Below, piece after piece: positions 1-5,023 of a stretch of 5,023 nucleotides of DNA. Numbering within the stretch: position 1 is the stretch's first letter; every line of letters starts with the position of its first letter. Below the pieces are notes generated by a model. The model saw nothing but the letters and a program-made list of their open reading frames with translations. It made no database searches and had not been told where the DNA came from. The position numbers were made by a program, and so were the translations under genes. The stretch is from an uncultured Bacilli bacterium (lineage in GTDB: Bacteria; Bacillota_I; Bacilli_A; RF39; UBA660). The stretch lies in NCBI GenBank assembly GCA_944358275.1, contig CALVQZ010000025.1, positions 1-5,023 of the forward strand, given 5' to 3'.

Positions 1-17
1 AAAGAGGGTGTATAACT

Positions 18-911
18 ATGGAATTTTTACTAATTATAATAATTGTAGCATTTATTATCTTGTATAGAAAAAATACAGGTGCTATAACATATAAATTTAT
101 TTCCGATAAAGTGGAATATGCATACGATAAATTTGCACCATATTCATTTAAAAAAACAAGAGAAAAAGTAAAAGAATTAGGTATGGAATATTCGGCAAAA
201 CAATATACTATACAAGTTATAATGTTTGCAGGTGGAGCATTCATAGTATCATACTTATATTTTTATAGTATCATAGTAAGTATAGTTTATGCTGTTTTGG
301 CTATATTTGCGGTTCCATATTTATCGTATTTGAGATGTAAAAGAATTTATAGTGAGTTTATCTTTGAACAAATTCAAGTTTATACGACAAATACAATAAT
401 GGAGTTTGCTGTTACTAAATCATTTGTTAAAGCGTTAGAGGGAGTTTATGCTTCAGGTATTTTAGAAGATCCTGTTGCAAGTGATGTTAAAGTAATGATA
501 GATATGTCATATGAAAATGGTTCTATAAATCAATCTATAGATTACATGAATAGTAGATATGATTATCATATGGTAAGAAATATGCATCAATTATTTTTAC
601 AAATAACTTTAGAAGGTGCTCTTGAAACGCAAGAAACACTCGATGCAATGCTTTCAGATATAGATATGTTAGTTGAAGGTGTTTATAGAGATAGAATCGA
701 TAGAGCAACTTTTCATAAAGCCTTCTTACAATATGGAGTTTTACTTTATTTATTAGTAATGTTAATTCAATATTTAATTGGTAATGATGCATATTTAAAA
801 TTATTAGATGATGTTTTAGTCCAATTCTTATTACATTTTATTTTAATAATAAATACATATTTCTTACTAGATGGAGAAAAATATTATAATGAGAATGTGG
901 GGGCTGAATAA
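18..911 (+). CDS. TadB-like pilus assembly platform membrane protein (T2SSF-type)
   Basis: This 297-residue protein is probably one of the two inner-membrane platform proteins of a Tad / type IVc pilus or related secretion machine, where it would anchor the motor ATPase and the growing filament. Hydrophobic segments lie at about residues 2-15, 63-104 (probably two helices), 236-254 and 266-284. Between them, residues 113-230 form a cytoplasmic helical region of T2SSF type, beginning EFIFEQIQVY and including a VTKSFVKALEGVY stretch, then DP and an MSYENGSI turn. This is the usual platform-protein layout: helix pair, soluble helical domain, helix pair. The start has AGAGGGTG at 3-10, seven bases upstream of ATG. 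The stop codon overlaps the next start (TAATG), so the two proteins are probably translationally coupled, as expected for a TadB/TadC pair. The assignment rests on architecture, a weak family pattern and context; which of TadB or TadC it corresponds to is inferred from order. Confidence 0.72.
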   Translation: MEFLLIIIIVAFIILYRKNTGAITYKFISDKVEYAYDKFAPYSFKKTREKVKELGMEYSAKQYTIQVIMFAGGAFIVSYLYFYSIIVSIVYAVLAIFAVPYLSYLRCKRIYSEFIFEQIQVYTTNTIMEFAVTKSFVKALEGVYASGILEDPVASDVKVMIDMSYENGSINQSIDYMNSRYDYHMVRNMHQLFLQITLEGALETQETLDAMLSDIDMLVEGVYRDRIDRATFHKAFLQYGVLLYLLVMLIQYLIGNDAYLKLLDDVLVQFLLHFILIINTYFLLDGEKYYNENVGAE

Positions 912-1687
912 TGGAAATACTAGTAATAGGTGTCATTTTATTATTTATACTACAAAAGAATAAAAAAATTGATACTGGAAAATTTATTAAAGATAATGGA
1001 AACTGGATAAGAAAGTTCAAAGAAAGCAATTATGATTTTCTTGTAAGAAGCAAATATGGAGAAGATGCAGATCCAGATCTACTTTTTGACAAAAGAATAC
1101 AAAATGCGTTTGTAGTAGTAGTCGCACTCATATTCTTATTTATAACTCAATTATCATTTATAAATGTATTAGCCGCATTTCTTGCTGGATACTTTGTATT
1201 CAAATCTGGATATACTTCATTAAATAATTATTATAAAAAGCATTTACATGATATAAATCTACAATTGCCATATTTTCTTAAAAATTTAGAAGTTTTAGCA
1301 CAACACTATACAATACCAGTCGCACTTGCAAAAAGCATCGATACTTCTCCTGAAATATTTAGAGCAGGACTAAAGAAATTAGTTTCAAGAATAAATGAAG
1401 GAGATTCTACAGTAGAACCATATATGGATTTTGCAAAAGAATATCCAGTAAATGATTCGATGAGAATGATGAGATTATTGTATAGACTTAGTTTAGGTAA
1501 TCAAGAAAACAAGCACGAACAATTAGTAATGTTTTCTAGAAGTGTTTCAGCACTTCAAAACAAAGCAAGAGAAACAAGATATAAAGAAAGACTTCAAAGA
1601 ATGGAAAATAAGACTATGCTAATGCTTGGTGTAGTTGGTGGTGGAGTTATGATTCTATTATTATTTGCAATGTTACAACAATTTTAG
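911..1687 (+). CDS. TadC-like pilus assembly platform membrane protein (T2SSF-type)
   Basis: This 258-residue membrane protein is the likely second platform subunit, working with the preceding gene product in the cytoplasmic membrane. Hydrophobic segments are at about 2-15, 66-98 (one long or two short helices) and 236-255, the last containing a VVGGG glycine run. The soluble part, residues 110-232, is helical and resembles the T2SSF domain: LQLPYFLKNLEVLAQ, then IPVALAKSID, and later MRMMRLLYRLSLG. It ends in a strongly basic helix (KARETRYKERLQRMENK) just before the last membrane helix, which places that helix end on the cytoplasmic side. The ATG overlaps the upstream stop by one base. Its ribosome binding site is a G-run (GTGGGGGC, about 897-904), weaker than others here, so translation may depend on coupling to the upstream gene. 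TadC proteins are often somewhat longer, so this is a compact version. Identity is inferred from architecture and pairing. Confidence 0.68.
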   Translation: MEILVIGVILLFILQKNKKIDTGKFIKDNGNWIRKFKESNYDFLVRSKYGEDADPDLLFDKRIQNAFVVVVALIFLFITQLSFINVLAAFLAGYFVFKSGYTSLNNYYKKHLHDINLQLPYFLKNLEVLAQHYTIPVALAKSIDTSPEIFRAGLKKLVSRINEGDSTVEPYMDFAKEYPVNDSMRMMRLLYRLSLGNQENKHEQLVMFSRSVSALQNKARETRYKERLQRMENKTMLMLGVVGGGVMILLLFAMLQQF

Positions 1688-1707
1688 TAAAAAAGTGTAA
1701 ATATATG

Positions 1708-1736
1708 TTGCAATATTAGTATTTGCATATTATACT
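1708..1736 (+). promoter_or_regulatory. Candidate sigma-A promoter for the 67-residue pilin-like gene
   Basis: A -35 element TTGCAA (1708-1713, four of six consensus bases) is separated by exactly 17 bases from a -10 element TATACT (1731-1736, five of six). Transcription would start near 1743, leaving a leader of about 23 bases that is nearly all ribosome binding site. It lies in the 78-base gap after the TadC-like gene, the largest gap inside the pilus module. No terminator hairpin is visible in this gap, so read-through from upstream genes is also likely. An internal promoter here would let the small pilin-like subunit be made in excess over the platform proteins. Confidence 0.55.
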
Positions 1737-1745
1737 TAAAATATA

Positions 1746-1761
1746 GTAAAGGAGGGATATT
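1746..1761 (+). promoter_or_regulatory. Strong ribosome binding site leader, shared with the gene at 3421
   Basis: GTAAAGGAGGGATATT contains AAAGGAGGG, an extended complement to the 16S rRNA 3' end. It ends nine bases before the ATG at 1766 when counted from the last G. The identical 16 bases occur at 3405-3420 before the 105-residue pilin-like gene and not before the other genes here. This suggests both products are made in large amounts. Confidence 0.75.
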
Positions 1762-1765
1762 TTAT

Positions 1766-1969
1766 ATGAAAGCAGCTACAGGTGAGTTAAACTTAACATT
1801 GATTACAGTTATTGCGTTAGGGTTATTATTAACTTTATTTGTAAGCTTCATGTGGCCATCAATTAAAGAAAAATTAACTGCTGAGTGGGATGAGCAAGAA
1901 TCATTAAATGAGAATATTGATGTTTCAATGAATGAATTTACAAATTATATAGAAACTGAATTATTTTAA
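1766..1969 (+). CDS. Small pilin-like (Flp-like) single-pass protein
   Basis: This 67-residue protein has a short polar N-terminus (MKAATGELNL), one hydrophobic helix at about 9-30, and an acidic, probably helical tail (residues 33-67; several Glu and Asp, no cysteine). Size, a start near the membrane helix, and position directly after TadB/TadC-like genes all suggest the major Flp-type pilin. A glycine at residue 6 just before the hydrophobic stretch could be the prepilin-peptidase site, leaving Glu at +1. The classical Flp form, with a longer basic leader and Glu-Tyr after the site, is not seen, so processing is uncertain. It could also be a minor pseudopilin or a small membrane accessory protein. 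It has its own candidate promoter and the joint strongest ribosome binding site in the window, which supports a major-subunit role. A WXG100-type secreted protein is excluded: there is no WxG motif and a membrane helix is present. Confidence 0.6.
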   Translation: MKAATGELNLTLITVIALGLLLTLFVSFMWPSIKEKLTAEWDEQESLNENIDVSMNEFTNYIETELF

Positions 1970-1986
1970 GATAGGAGAGTGATAGA

Positions 1987-2376
1987 ATGAGAGAGGCGAT
2001 TGGTGGAGCGTTACTTATAAAATTAGTTATGTTTTTTATTGTAATTTATGTTTGCTTTTTAGCTATTGCTATCAATTATTCGATTACTTTTCGTGTTAAA
2101 AATCAAATTATAAATTTGATAGAGGCTTATGAGGGATATGACCTTGCAAAGCCTCAAATTGAGTCGTATATTGCAAATGTAGGATATTATAGGGCATCAG
2201 TAGGGAATGTAAGTATTGATGCTTCTTGTGATAATGGTTATTGTATAGAAGAACTTAATTCTGAAAGAGGTAAATATTATAGAGTTACTACATATGTTTC
2301 TTTTGATTTCCCAATAATTGGAAGAATAACTAATTTTCCTGTATCTGGAGAAACTAAAGTTATATACACTGGTTAG
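1987..2376 (+). CDS. TadE-like minor pilin / pseudopilin
   Basis: This 129-residue protein has a short start (MREAIGG), a hydrophobic helix at about 7-31, an amphipathic continuation (about 32-52), and an outward-facing domain of about 75 residues rich in alternating beta-type residues. Its end, with FDFPIIGRITNFPVSGETKV, resembles the C-terminal strands of TadE/TadF-type pseudopilins. Two cysteines at residues 81 and 86 could form a small disulfide loop outside the cell. It has no catalytic motif and probably acts as a minor pilin or initiation subunit of the Tad-like filament. It starts 17 bases after the small pilin-like gene, with AGGAG at 1973-1977, nine bases before the ATG. Its stop overlaps the ribosome binding site of the next gene, so it is cotranscribed with both neighbours. 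TadE and TadF cannot be told apart here, and sequence similarity to either is only moderate. Confidence 0.6.
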   Translation: MREAIGGALLIKLVMFFIVIYVCFLAIAINYSITFRVKNQIINLIEAYEGYDLAKPQIESYIANVGYYRASVGNVSIDASCDNGYCIEELNSERGKYYRVTTYVSFDFPIIGRITNFPVSGETKVIYTG

Positions 2377-2384
2377 GAGGCTAT

Positions 2385-3371
2385 ATGAATGTAATTATTT
2401 CTAATCAAAGAGAAGATATTTTATCCTCATTAAACGTTGATGTTATAAAAAAAATACAAGGAGAGTTTTCGTCAGAAGAAATTATTTCAATGTTTGAAAA
2501 TTTCTTTTATGAAAAGATGATATTAGACATTACAGCAATAAAAGATTATGATGATTTAAAAAATATTCAAAGTTTGTCTATCAATTTGGATTCTAGTAAG
2601 TTAATATTGTTATTAGACGGTACGTCTAATACTTCATCGACCGAATACATATCTGGATTGATATCTATGGGTATATATAATTTTACTAAGAATACAGAAG
2701 GCATTATGTATTTAATGTCACATCCAAATTCTTATAAAGATGTTGCATCTTTGCAAAACCTTAATGATCAGCCATCTGACATAATGCGTGCTGATATTAA
2801 AGGTATCAAAATAATAGGTGTAAAAAATTTGACTGAAAATGCAGGAAGTACTTCGTTTATTTTCATGTTGAAAAAACATCTGCAAAAAAATTATAGAGTT
2901 ATAGCTATCGAAATTGATAAAAGGGATTTTATATATTTTGCTGATAAAGATATGATTTCTTGTACTAGTGCTGATTTTGGTAAAGAATTATTGAAATATA
3001 ATGGTAATGCCGAAGTTGTATTGATTGATTTAAATAATTCAAATCAGGAAAGAGCGTGTAGTGACGTAATTTACTTGCTAGAACCATCTACAATAAAAGT
3101 TAATAAATTAGTTGCTAGAAATAAAGAAATATTGAAAACTTTAGGCGGAAAAAAGATAGTTTTAAATAAAAGTATGCTTACACCTCAAGACATATATGAA
3201 TTTGAAATGGAAGCAGGAATTAAAACTTTTTATAGTATTCCACCACTTAATGATAGAGTTCCAAGCATAGCAATTGAAAATTTTTTAATTAGGTTGGGTT
3301 TTTTAACACAAAAAGAAGAGCCATCTTCGAATTCAGAAGGATTTTGGGGAATTTTTAAGCACAAAAGTTGA
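2385..3371 (+). CDS. TadZ/CpaE-like pilus localisation protein with degenerate ParA/MinD ATPase domain
   Basis: This 328-residue soluble protein has two parts. Residues 1-120 look like an atypical response-regulator receiver fold: a strand with MILDIT (Asp48), KLILLLDG (72-79), and LISMGIYNFTKN (92-103), which matches the usual gly-containing alpha4/beta5 region. Residues 140-305 match the ParA/MinD fold: IKIIGV leads into the P-loop position, VVLIDLNN (211-218) is the switch-type strand with Asp215, KIVLNKS (257-263) carries the family Asn, and IPPLNDR (285-291) follows. The P-loop reads TENAGSTS, so both lysines of the KGGxGKT/S pattern are missing. TadZ proteins are known as atypical ParA/MinD relatives that help place the Tad pilus machine at a cell site. 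Here the gene comes last in the cluster. AGGAGG at 2375-2380 overlaps the upstream stop and lies four bases before the ATG. The C-terminal tail (310-328) is polar and unassigned. Confidence 0.75.
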   Translation: MNVIISNQREDILSSLNVDVIKKIQGEFSSEEIISMFENFFYEKMILDITAIKDYDDLKNIQSLSINLDSSKLILLLDGTSNTSSTEYISGLISMGIYNFTKNTEGIMYLMSHPNSYKDVASLQNLNDQPSDIMRADIKGIKIIGVKNLTENAGSTSFIFMLKKHLQKNYRVIAIEIDKRDFIYFADKDMISCTSADFGKELLKYNGNAEVVLIDLNNSNQERACSDVIYLLEPSTIKVNKLVARNKEILKTLGGKKIVLNKSMLTPQDIYEFEMEAGIKTFYSIPPLNDRVPSIAIENFLIRLGFLTQKEEPSSNSEGFWGIFKHKS

Positions 3372-3396
3372 CAAATTATAATATATATATTACAAT
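3368..3396 (+). promoter_or_regulatory. Near-consensus sigma-A promoter for the VirB2-like gene
   Basis: The -35 element TTGACA (3368-3373) is a perfect consensus match and overlaps the TGA stop of the TadZ-like gene. Exactly 17 bases later comes TACAAT (3391-3396), five of six for the -10. A start near 3403 would give a leader of about 18 bases. The AT-only spacer includes an alternating AT run (3380-3391). This is the best promoter in the window and makes the 105-residue gene independently and strongly expressed. Confidence 0.78.
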
Positions 3397-3404
3397 TTAA
3401 ATGT

Positions 3405-3420
3405 GTAAAGGAGGGATATT
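3405..3420 (+). promoter_or_regulatory. Strong ribosome binding site leader, copy of 1746-1761
   Basis: GTAAAGGAGGGATATT directly precedes the ATG at 3421, with five bases between the last G of AAAGGAGGG and the start. This fixes the start codon. It is identical over 16 bases to the leader of the 67-residue pilin-like gene. Confidence 0.8.
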
Positions 3421-3738
3421 ATGTGCGAAGAAGGTAGTGATTTATTAACAATTATAGGTTTAATTAAGAAAATTTTGCTTATTTTACAAATAGGAATACC
3501 AATTATTTTACTAGTATTTGGAACAATAGATTTAGGTAAAGCTGTTATGGCTGGTGATGAAAAAGAAATTAAAGCTGCTACAGGTGCTCTTTTAAAAAGA
3601 GCTATAGCTGCAGTTGCTGTATTCTTACTAGTTTTACTTGTTTCAATTGTAACTGGTTGGGTAGGCGGTGACGAATGGAAAGCATGTTGGAATGCAGCAG
3701 ATGAAGATGTCACAATCAATCCGATTGATCCGATGTAA
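3421..3738 (+). CDS. VirB2/TrbC-like two-helix pilin-type membrane protein
   Basis: This 105-residue protein has an amphipathic then hydrophobic segment at about 9-37, a charged loop (GDEKEIKAATGALLKR, 45-60), a second hydrophobic helix at about 61-79, and a polar, Trp-rich C-terminus. A hairpin of two membrane helices around a short basic loop, preceded by FGTIDLGKAV, is the layout of VirB2/TrbC-type conjugative pilins and of the T4SS-pilin-like proteins of Gram-positive bacteria. It lacks the long cleavable signal peptide of VirB2; the ribosome binding site leaves no room for an N-terminal extension. Cysteines sit at residues 2 and 89, near opposite ends and both probably on the same side of the membrane, so a disulfide between or within subunits is possible. 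It stands alone between its own promoter and a terminator, between the pilus genes and the EssC-like gene, so its partner machine is unclear. It could instead be a holin-like or accessory membrane protein. Confidence 0.6.
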   Translation: MCEEGSDLLTIIGLIKKILLILQIGIPIILLVFGTIDLGKAVMAGDEKEIKAATGALLKRAIAAVAVFLLVLLVSIVTGWVGGDEWKACWNAADEDVTINPIDPM

Positions 3739-3748
3739 TAATTAAATT

Positions 3749-3774
3749 AAAAAGCACATTTTTGTGTTTTTTTT
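3749..3774 (+). terminator. Intrinsic terminator after the VirB2-like gene
   Basis: The left arm AAAAAGCACA (3749-3758) pairs with TGTGTTTTTT (3763-3772) around a TTTT loop. This gives ten pairs, two of them G-C and one a G-T wobble, with a T-run at 3767-3774 followed by more T-rich sequence. It begins 11 bases after the stop codon. The low G-C content makes the stem modest, so some read-through into the EssC-like gene is possible. Confidence 0.65.
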
Positions 3775-3808
3775 ATTTGTTTTTTAAGAATTTAATTCAA
3801 ATAATGTA

Positions 3809-3837
3809 TTTTAAATTTTAATTTAATATGTTAAAAT
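3809..3837 (+). promoter_or_regulatory. Candidate extended -10 promoter for the EssC-like gene
   Basis: TG at 3829-3830, one base, then TAAAAT at 3832-3837 forms an extended -10 element (five of six for the hexamer). The -35 position 17 bases upstream reads TTTTAA (3809-3814), only three of six, which is typical when an extended -10 is present. A perfect 7-base inverted repeat, TTAAATT / AATTTAA (3811-3826), covers the spacer. Because the region is almost all A and T, chance matches are likely. The preceding terminator makes a promoter somewhere in 3775-3855 probable. Confidence 0.4.
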
Positions 3838-3868
3838 AATTAGTAGAGTAGAAAATAGGTGGTGGCTT

Positions 3869-5023
3869 ATGAAGGTTTCTGTGATTAAGACTAATGAAAT
3901 AATCAATTTTATATTACCTCCTCAAGTACATGGTAATTATTGGATTATTGATAAAACAAAAGCAGGAAAAGAAAGAAATCTTATAAATATTGTTGAGAAT
4001 GACGGTAAGTGGCAAATGCTTAGTAATTATGAAGTTGATATTTATGTAGAAGGCGATAAAGAAGATGCAGTTGATTTAGAAACTAGTAAATTTTATTTAT
4101 TAAAAGTTGATAGGGAAGAAGATATATTAGTATATTGTAGTGAAGTATATCAAACAAAAACTGCACAATTAACGGTAAAAATAGACTGTGAAATAATAAT
4201 TGGGAAAAAAGAAACTTGTCAAATACAATATAACAATTCATATATTGACGAAGAACATGCAAAGTTAATATATAGACAAGGTACATGGCATGTAAATTCT
4301 TTATCTAATAAAGGTGTTTATATAAATAATCAAAAAGTAACAAATAAGAAACTTTCTAATGGCGATGTTATATTCATAATGGGGCTTAAAATTATTGTAA
4401 TAAAAAATAATGTCATTATAAACAATATTGATAAAATCAAAGTTGATAGTGGATTATTCGTTCAATCTAAATATCCTAAACAAACTGCAAAAGTCTTTGA
4501 AGAAACAGAAGAAGAAATATTGCTATACAAAGATTCTGATTATTTTTTTAAAGCACCTAGATTTAGAAATAATCCAGATAAAATAGTACTTAATATAGAT
4601 CCAGCACCACAAAAACAAGAGGAAGATAAAACTCCATTACTCTTTTCTATGGGGCCTATGCTCACAATGGGTATGACTTCTGCAGTATCTGCATTTACTG
4701 CAATAAATAGTGTAGTAATAAATAAAAGACCAATAAGTGATGCAATGCCATCAATTATTATGGCTATTGCTATGATGATGACAATGATTTTATGGCCTAT
4801 TCTAAATAGATGGTATAGAAAAAAACAAACGAGAAAAAAGGAAAAATTAAGGGTAGAAAAATATACACAATATATTGAAGAAAAAAGGCAATATATAAAG
4901 AATATCATGAAAATTCAAACTGATGCGTTAATTGAAAGTTTTCCACCTATTGATGAACTAAAGAAGGTAATTTTGCTTAAGAAAACTAATTTGTGGGAAA
5001 GAGAAAAAGATCAGGATGATTTT
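3869..5023 (+). CDS. essC: EssC-like type VII secretion FtsK/SpoIIIE ATPase, N-terminal part (runs off the right edge)
   Basis: The 385 visible codons are open to the window edge. EssC is the membrane motor of type VIIb secretion in Bacillota and drives export of WXG100-type and LXG-type substrates. Residues 1-90 fit the degenerate first FHA-like domain. Residues 95-180 form a clear FHA domain: IIIGKKE (Gly112), IDEEHAKL (His130), NKGVYINNQ (Asn147, Gly149) and a closing IFIMGLKIIVI. Residues 228-233 (KAPRFR) match the conserved [S/A]PRF segment before the membrane. Transmembrane helices lie at about 258-282 and 291-312, then a basic coiled-coil-like stretch (315-350). FPPIDEL (358-364) and LWEREKDQDDF (375-385) match the family's LWER...D.DF motif, after which the ATPase domains would begin. 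Full EssC is usually about 1,300-1,500 residues, so the catalytic two-thirds are missing here. The ribosome binding site AGGTGGTGG (3857-3865) sets the start. No esxA, esaA, essA, essB or esaB is visible in this window. Confidence 0.9.
   Translation, partial: MKVSVIKTNEIINFILPPQVHGNYWIIDKTKAGKERNLINIVENDGKWQMLSNYEVDIYVEGDKEDAVDLETSKFYLLKVDREEDILVYCSEVYQTKTAQLTVKIDCEIIIGKKETCQIQYNNSYIDEEHAKLIYRQGTWHVNSLSNKGVYINNQKVTNKKLSNGDVIFIMGLKIIVIKNNVIINNIDKIKVDSGLFVQSKYPKQTAKVFEETEEEILLYKDSDYFFKAPRFRNNPDKIVLNIDPAPQKQEEDKTPLLFSMGPMLTMGMTSAVSAFTAINSVVINKRPISDAMPSIIMAIAMMMTMILWPILNRWYRKKQTRKKEKLRVEKYTQYIEEKRQYIKNIMKIQTDALIESFPPIDELKKVILLKKTNLWEREKDQDDF

Noticed and set aside
1..15. In-frame K-E-G-V-stop at the left edge, possibly the tail of an upstream CpaF/TadA-type motor gene
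   Set aside because: Four codons are too few to identify a gene. The same bases hold the ribosome binding site for the gene at 18, so it is only a possibility.
535..1029. Minus-strand open frames at 535-792 and 838-1029
   Set aside because: They lie antisense within the TadB-like and TadC-like genes, have low-complexity Leu/Tyr-rich translations and show no family pattern.
3369..3420. TGA read as tryptophan (Mycoplasma-type code), extending the TadZ-like protein
   Set aside because: All tryptophans in the window use TGG, no gene has an internal TGA, and the extension would run through a near-consensus promoter and ribosome binding site.
1769..3586. Near-identical coding stretch (16 bases, one mismatch, encoding KAATG) at 1769-1784 and 3571-3586
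   Set aside because: It sits at the N-terminus of one protein and in the mid-loop of the other, with no surrounding similarity; most likely chance.
3390..3719. Minus-strand open frame opposite the VirB2-like gene
   Set aside because: It covers almost the same bases as a gene with a clear promoter, ribosome binding site and terminator on the + strand; its Ala/Ser/Pro-rich translation is what the antisense of a membrane gene gives.
1766..3738. The 67- or 105-residue protein as a WXG100 (EsxA-like) type VII substrate
   Set aside because: Neither has a WxG turn between two soluble helices; both contain clear membrane helices.
3811..3826. Perfect inverted repeat TTAAATT / AATTTAA upstream of the EssC-like gene
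   Set aside because: It is made only of A and T in an almost pure A/T region, so it is expected by chance; noted with the promoter but not called as an operator.
4083..4908. Minus-strand open frames at 4083-4286 and 4540-4908
   Set aside because: Both are antisense to well-supported EssC motifs (FHA domain, transmembrane helices). The hydrophobic translation reflects A/T bias.
1..5023. tRNA, rRNA, CRISPR arrays, insertion sequences, riboswitches
   Set aside because: No cloverleaf, repeat-spacer pattern, transposase or long structured leader was seen. The only non-coding gaps over 40 bases are 1688-1765, 3372-3420 and 3739-3868, explained by promoters, ribosome binding sites and a terminator.

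Overview
This is an AT-rich window with every gene on the + strand. All tryptophans are encoded by TGG, one gene ends in TGA (3369-3371), and the ribosome binding sites are strong (AAAGGAGGG type). This fits a low-GC Bacillota bacterium using the ordinary bacterial code. The EssC-type protein at the right edge (type VIIb secretion) also points to Bacillota. An uncultured gut Bacilli or Clostridia lineage is a reasonable guess, but the window cannot place the genus.

Positions 18-3371 hold a Tad / type IVc pilus-like assembly module. It starts with two overlapping genes for polytopic membrane proteins of the T2SSF kind (TadB-like 18-911, TadC-like 911-1687). Next come a candidate promoter, a very strong ribosome binding site and a 67-residue pilin-like protein (1766-1969). 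A TadE-like single-pass pseudopilin (1987-2376) and a TadZ/CpaE-like protein (2385-3371) follow. The TadZ/CpaE-like protein has an atypical receiver-like N-terminus and a degenerate ParA/MinD-type ATPase domain. The motor ATPase (CpaF/TadA type) and prepilin peptidase are not in the window; the motor would be expected just upstream.

Positions 3368-3774 form a compact single-gene unit. A near-consensus sigma-A promoter (TTGACA, 17 bp, TACAAT) overlaps the stop codon of the TadZ-like gene. It is followed by the same 16-base ribosome-binding leader seen before the 67-residue pilin, then a 105-residue two-helix protein resembling VirB2/TrbC-type pilins, then a U-tract hairpin terminator.

From 3869 to the right edge, behind its own probable promoter, runs the first 385 codons of an EssC-like protein: tandem FHA-like region, two transmembrane helices, and the beginning of the FtsK/SpoIIIE part with its LWER...DDF motif. 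The catalytic ATPase domains lie beyond the window.

The most interesting point is the combination. A Tad-like pilus platform, a VirB2-like subunit on its own strong promoter, and a type VII secretion motor sit side by side in the same orientation. They may be two neighbouring envelope machines or parts of one composite exporter; the window alone cannot decide.
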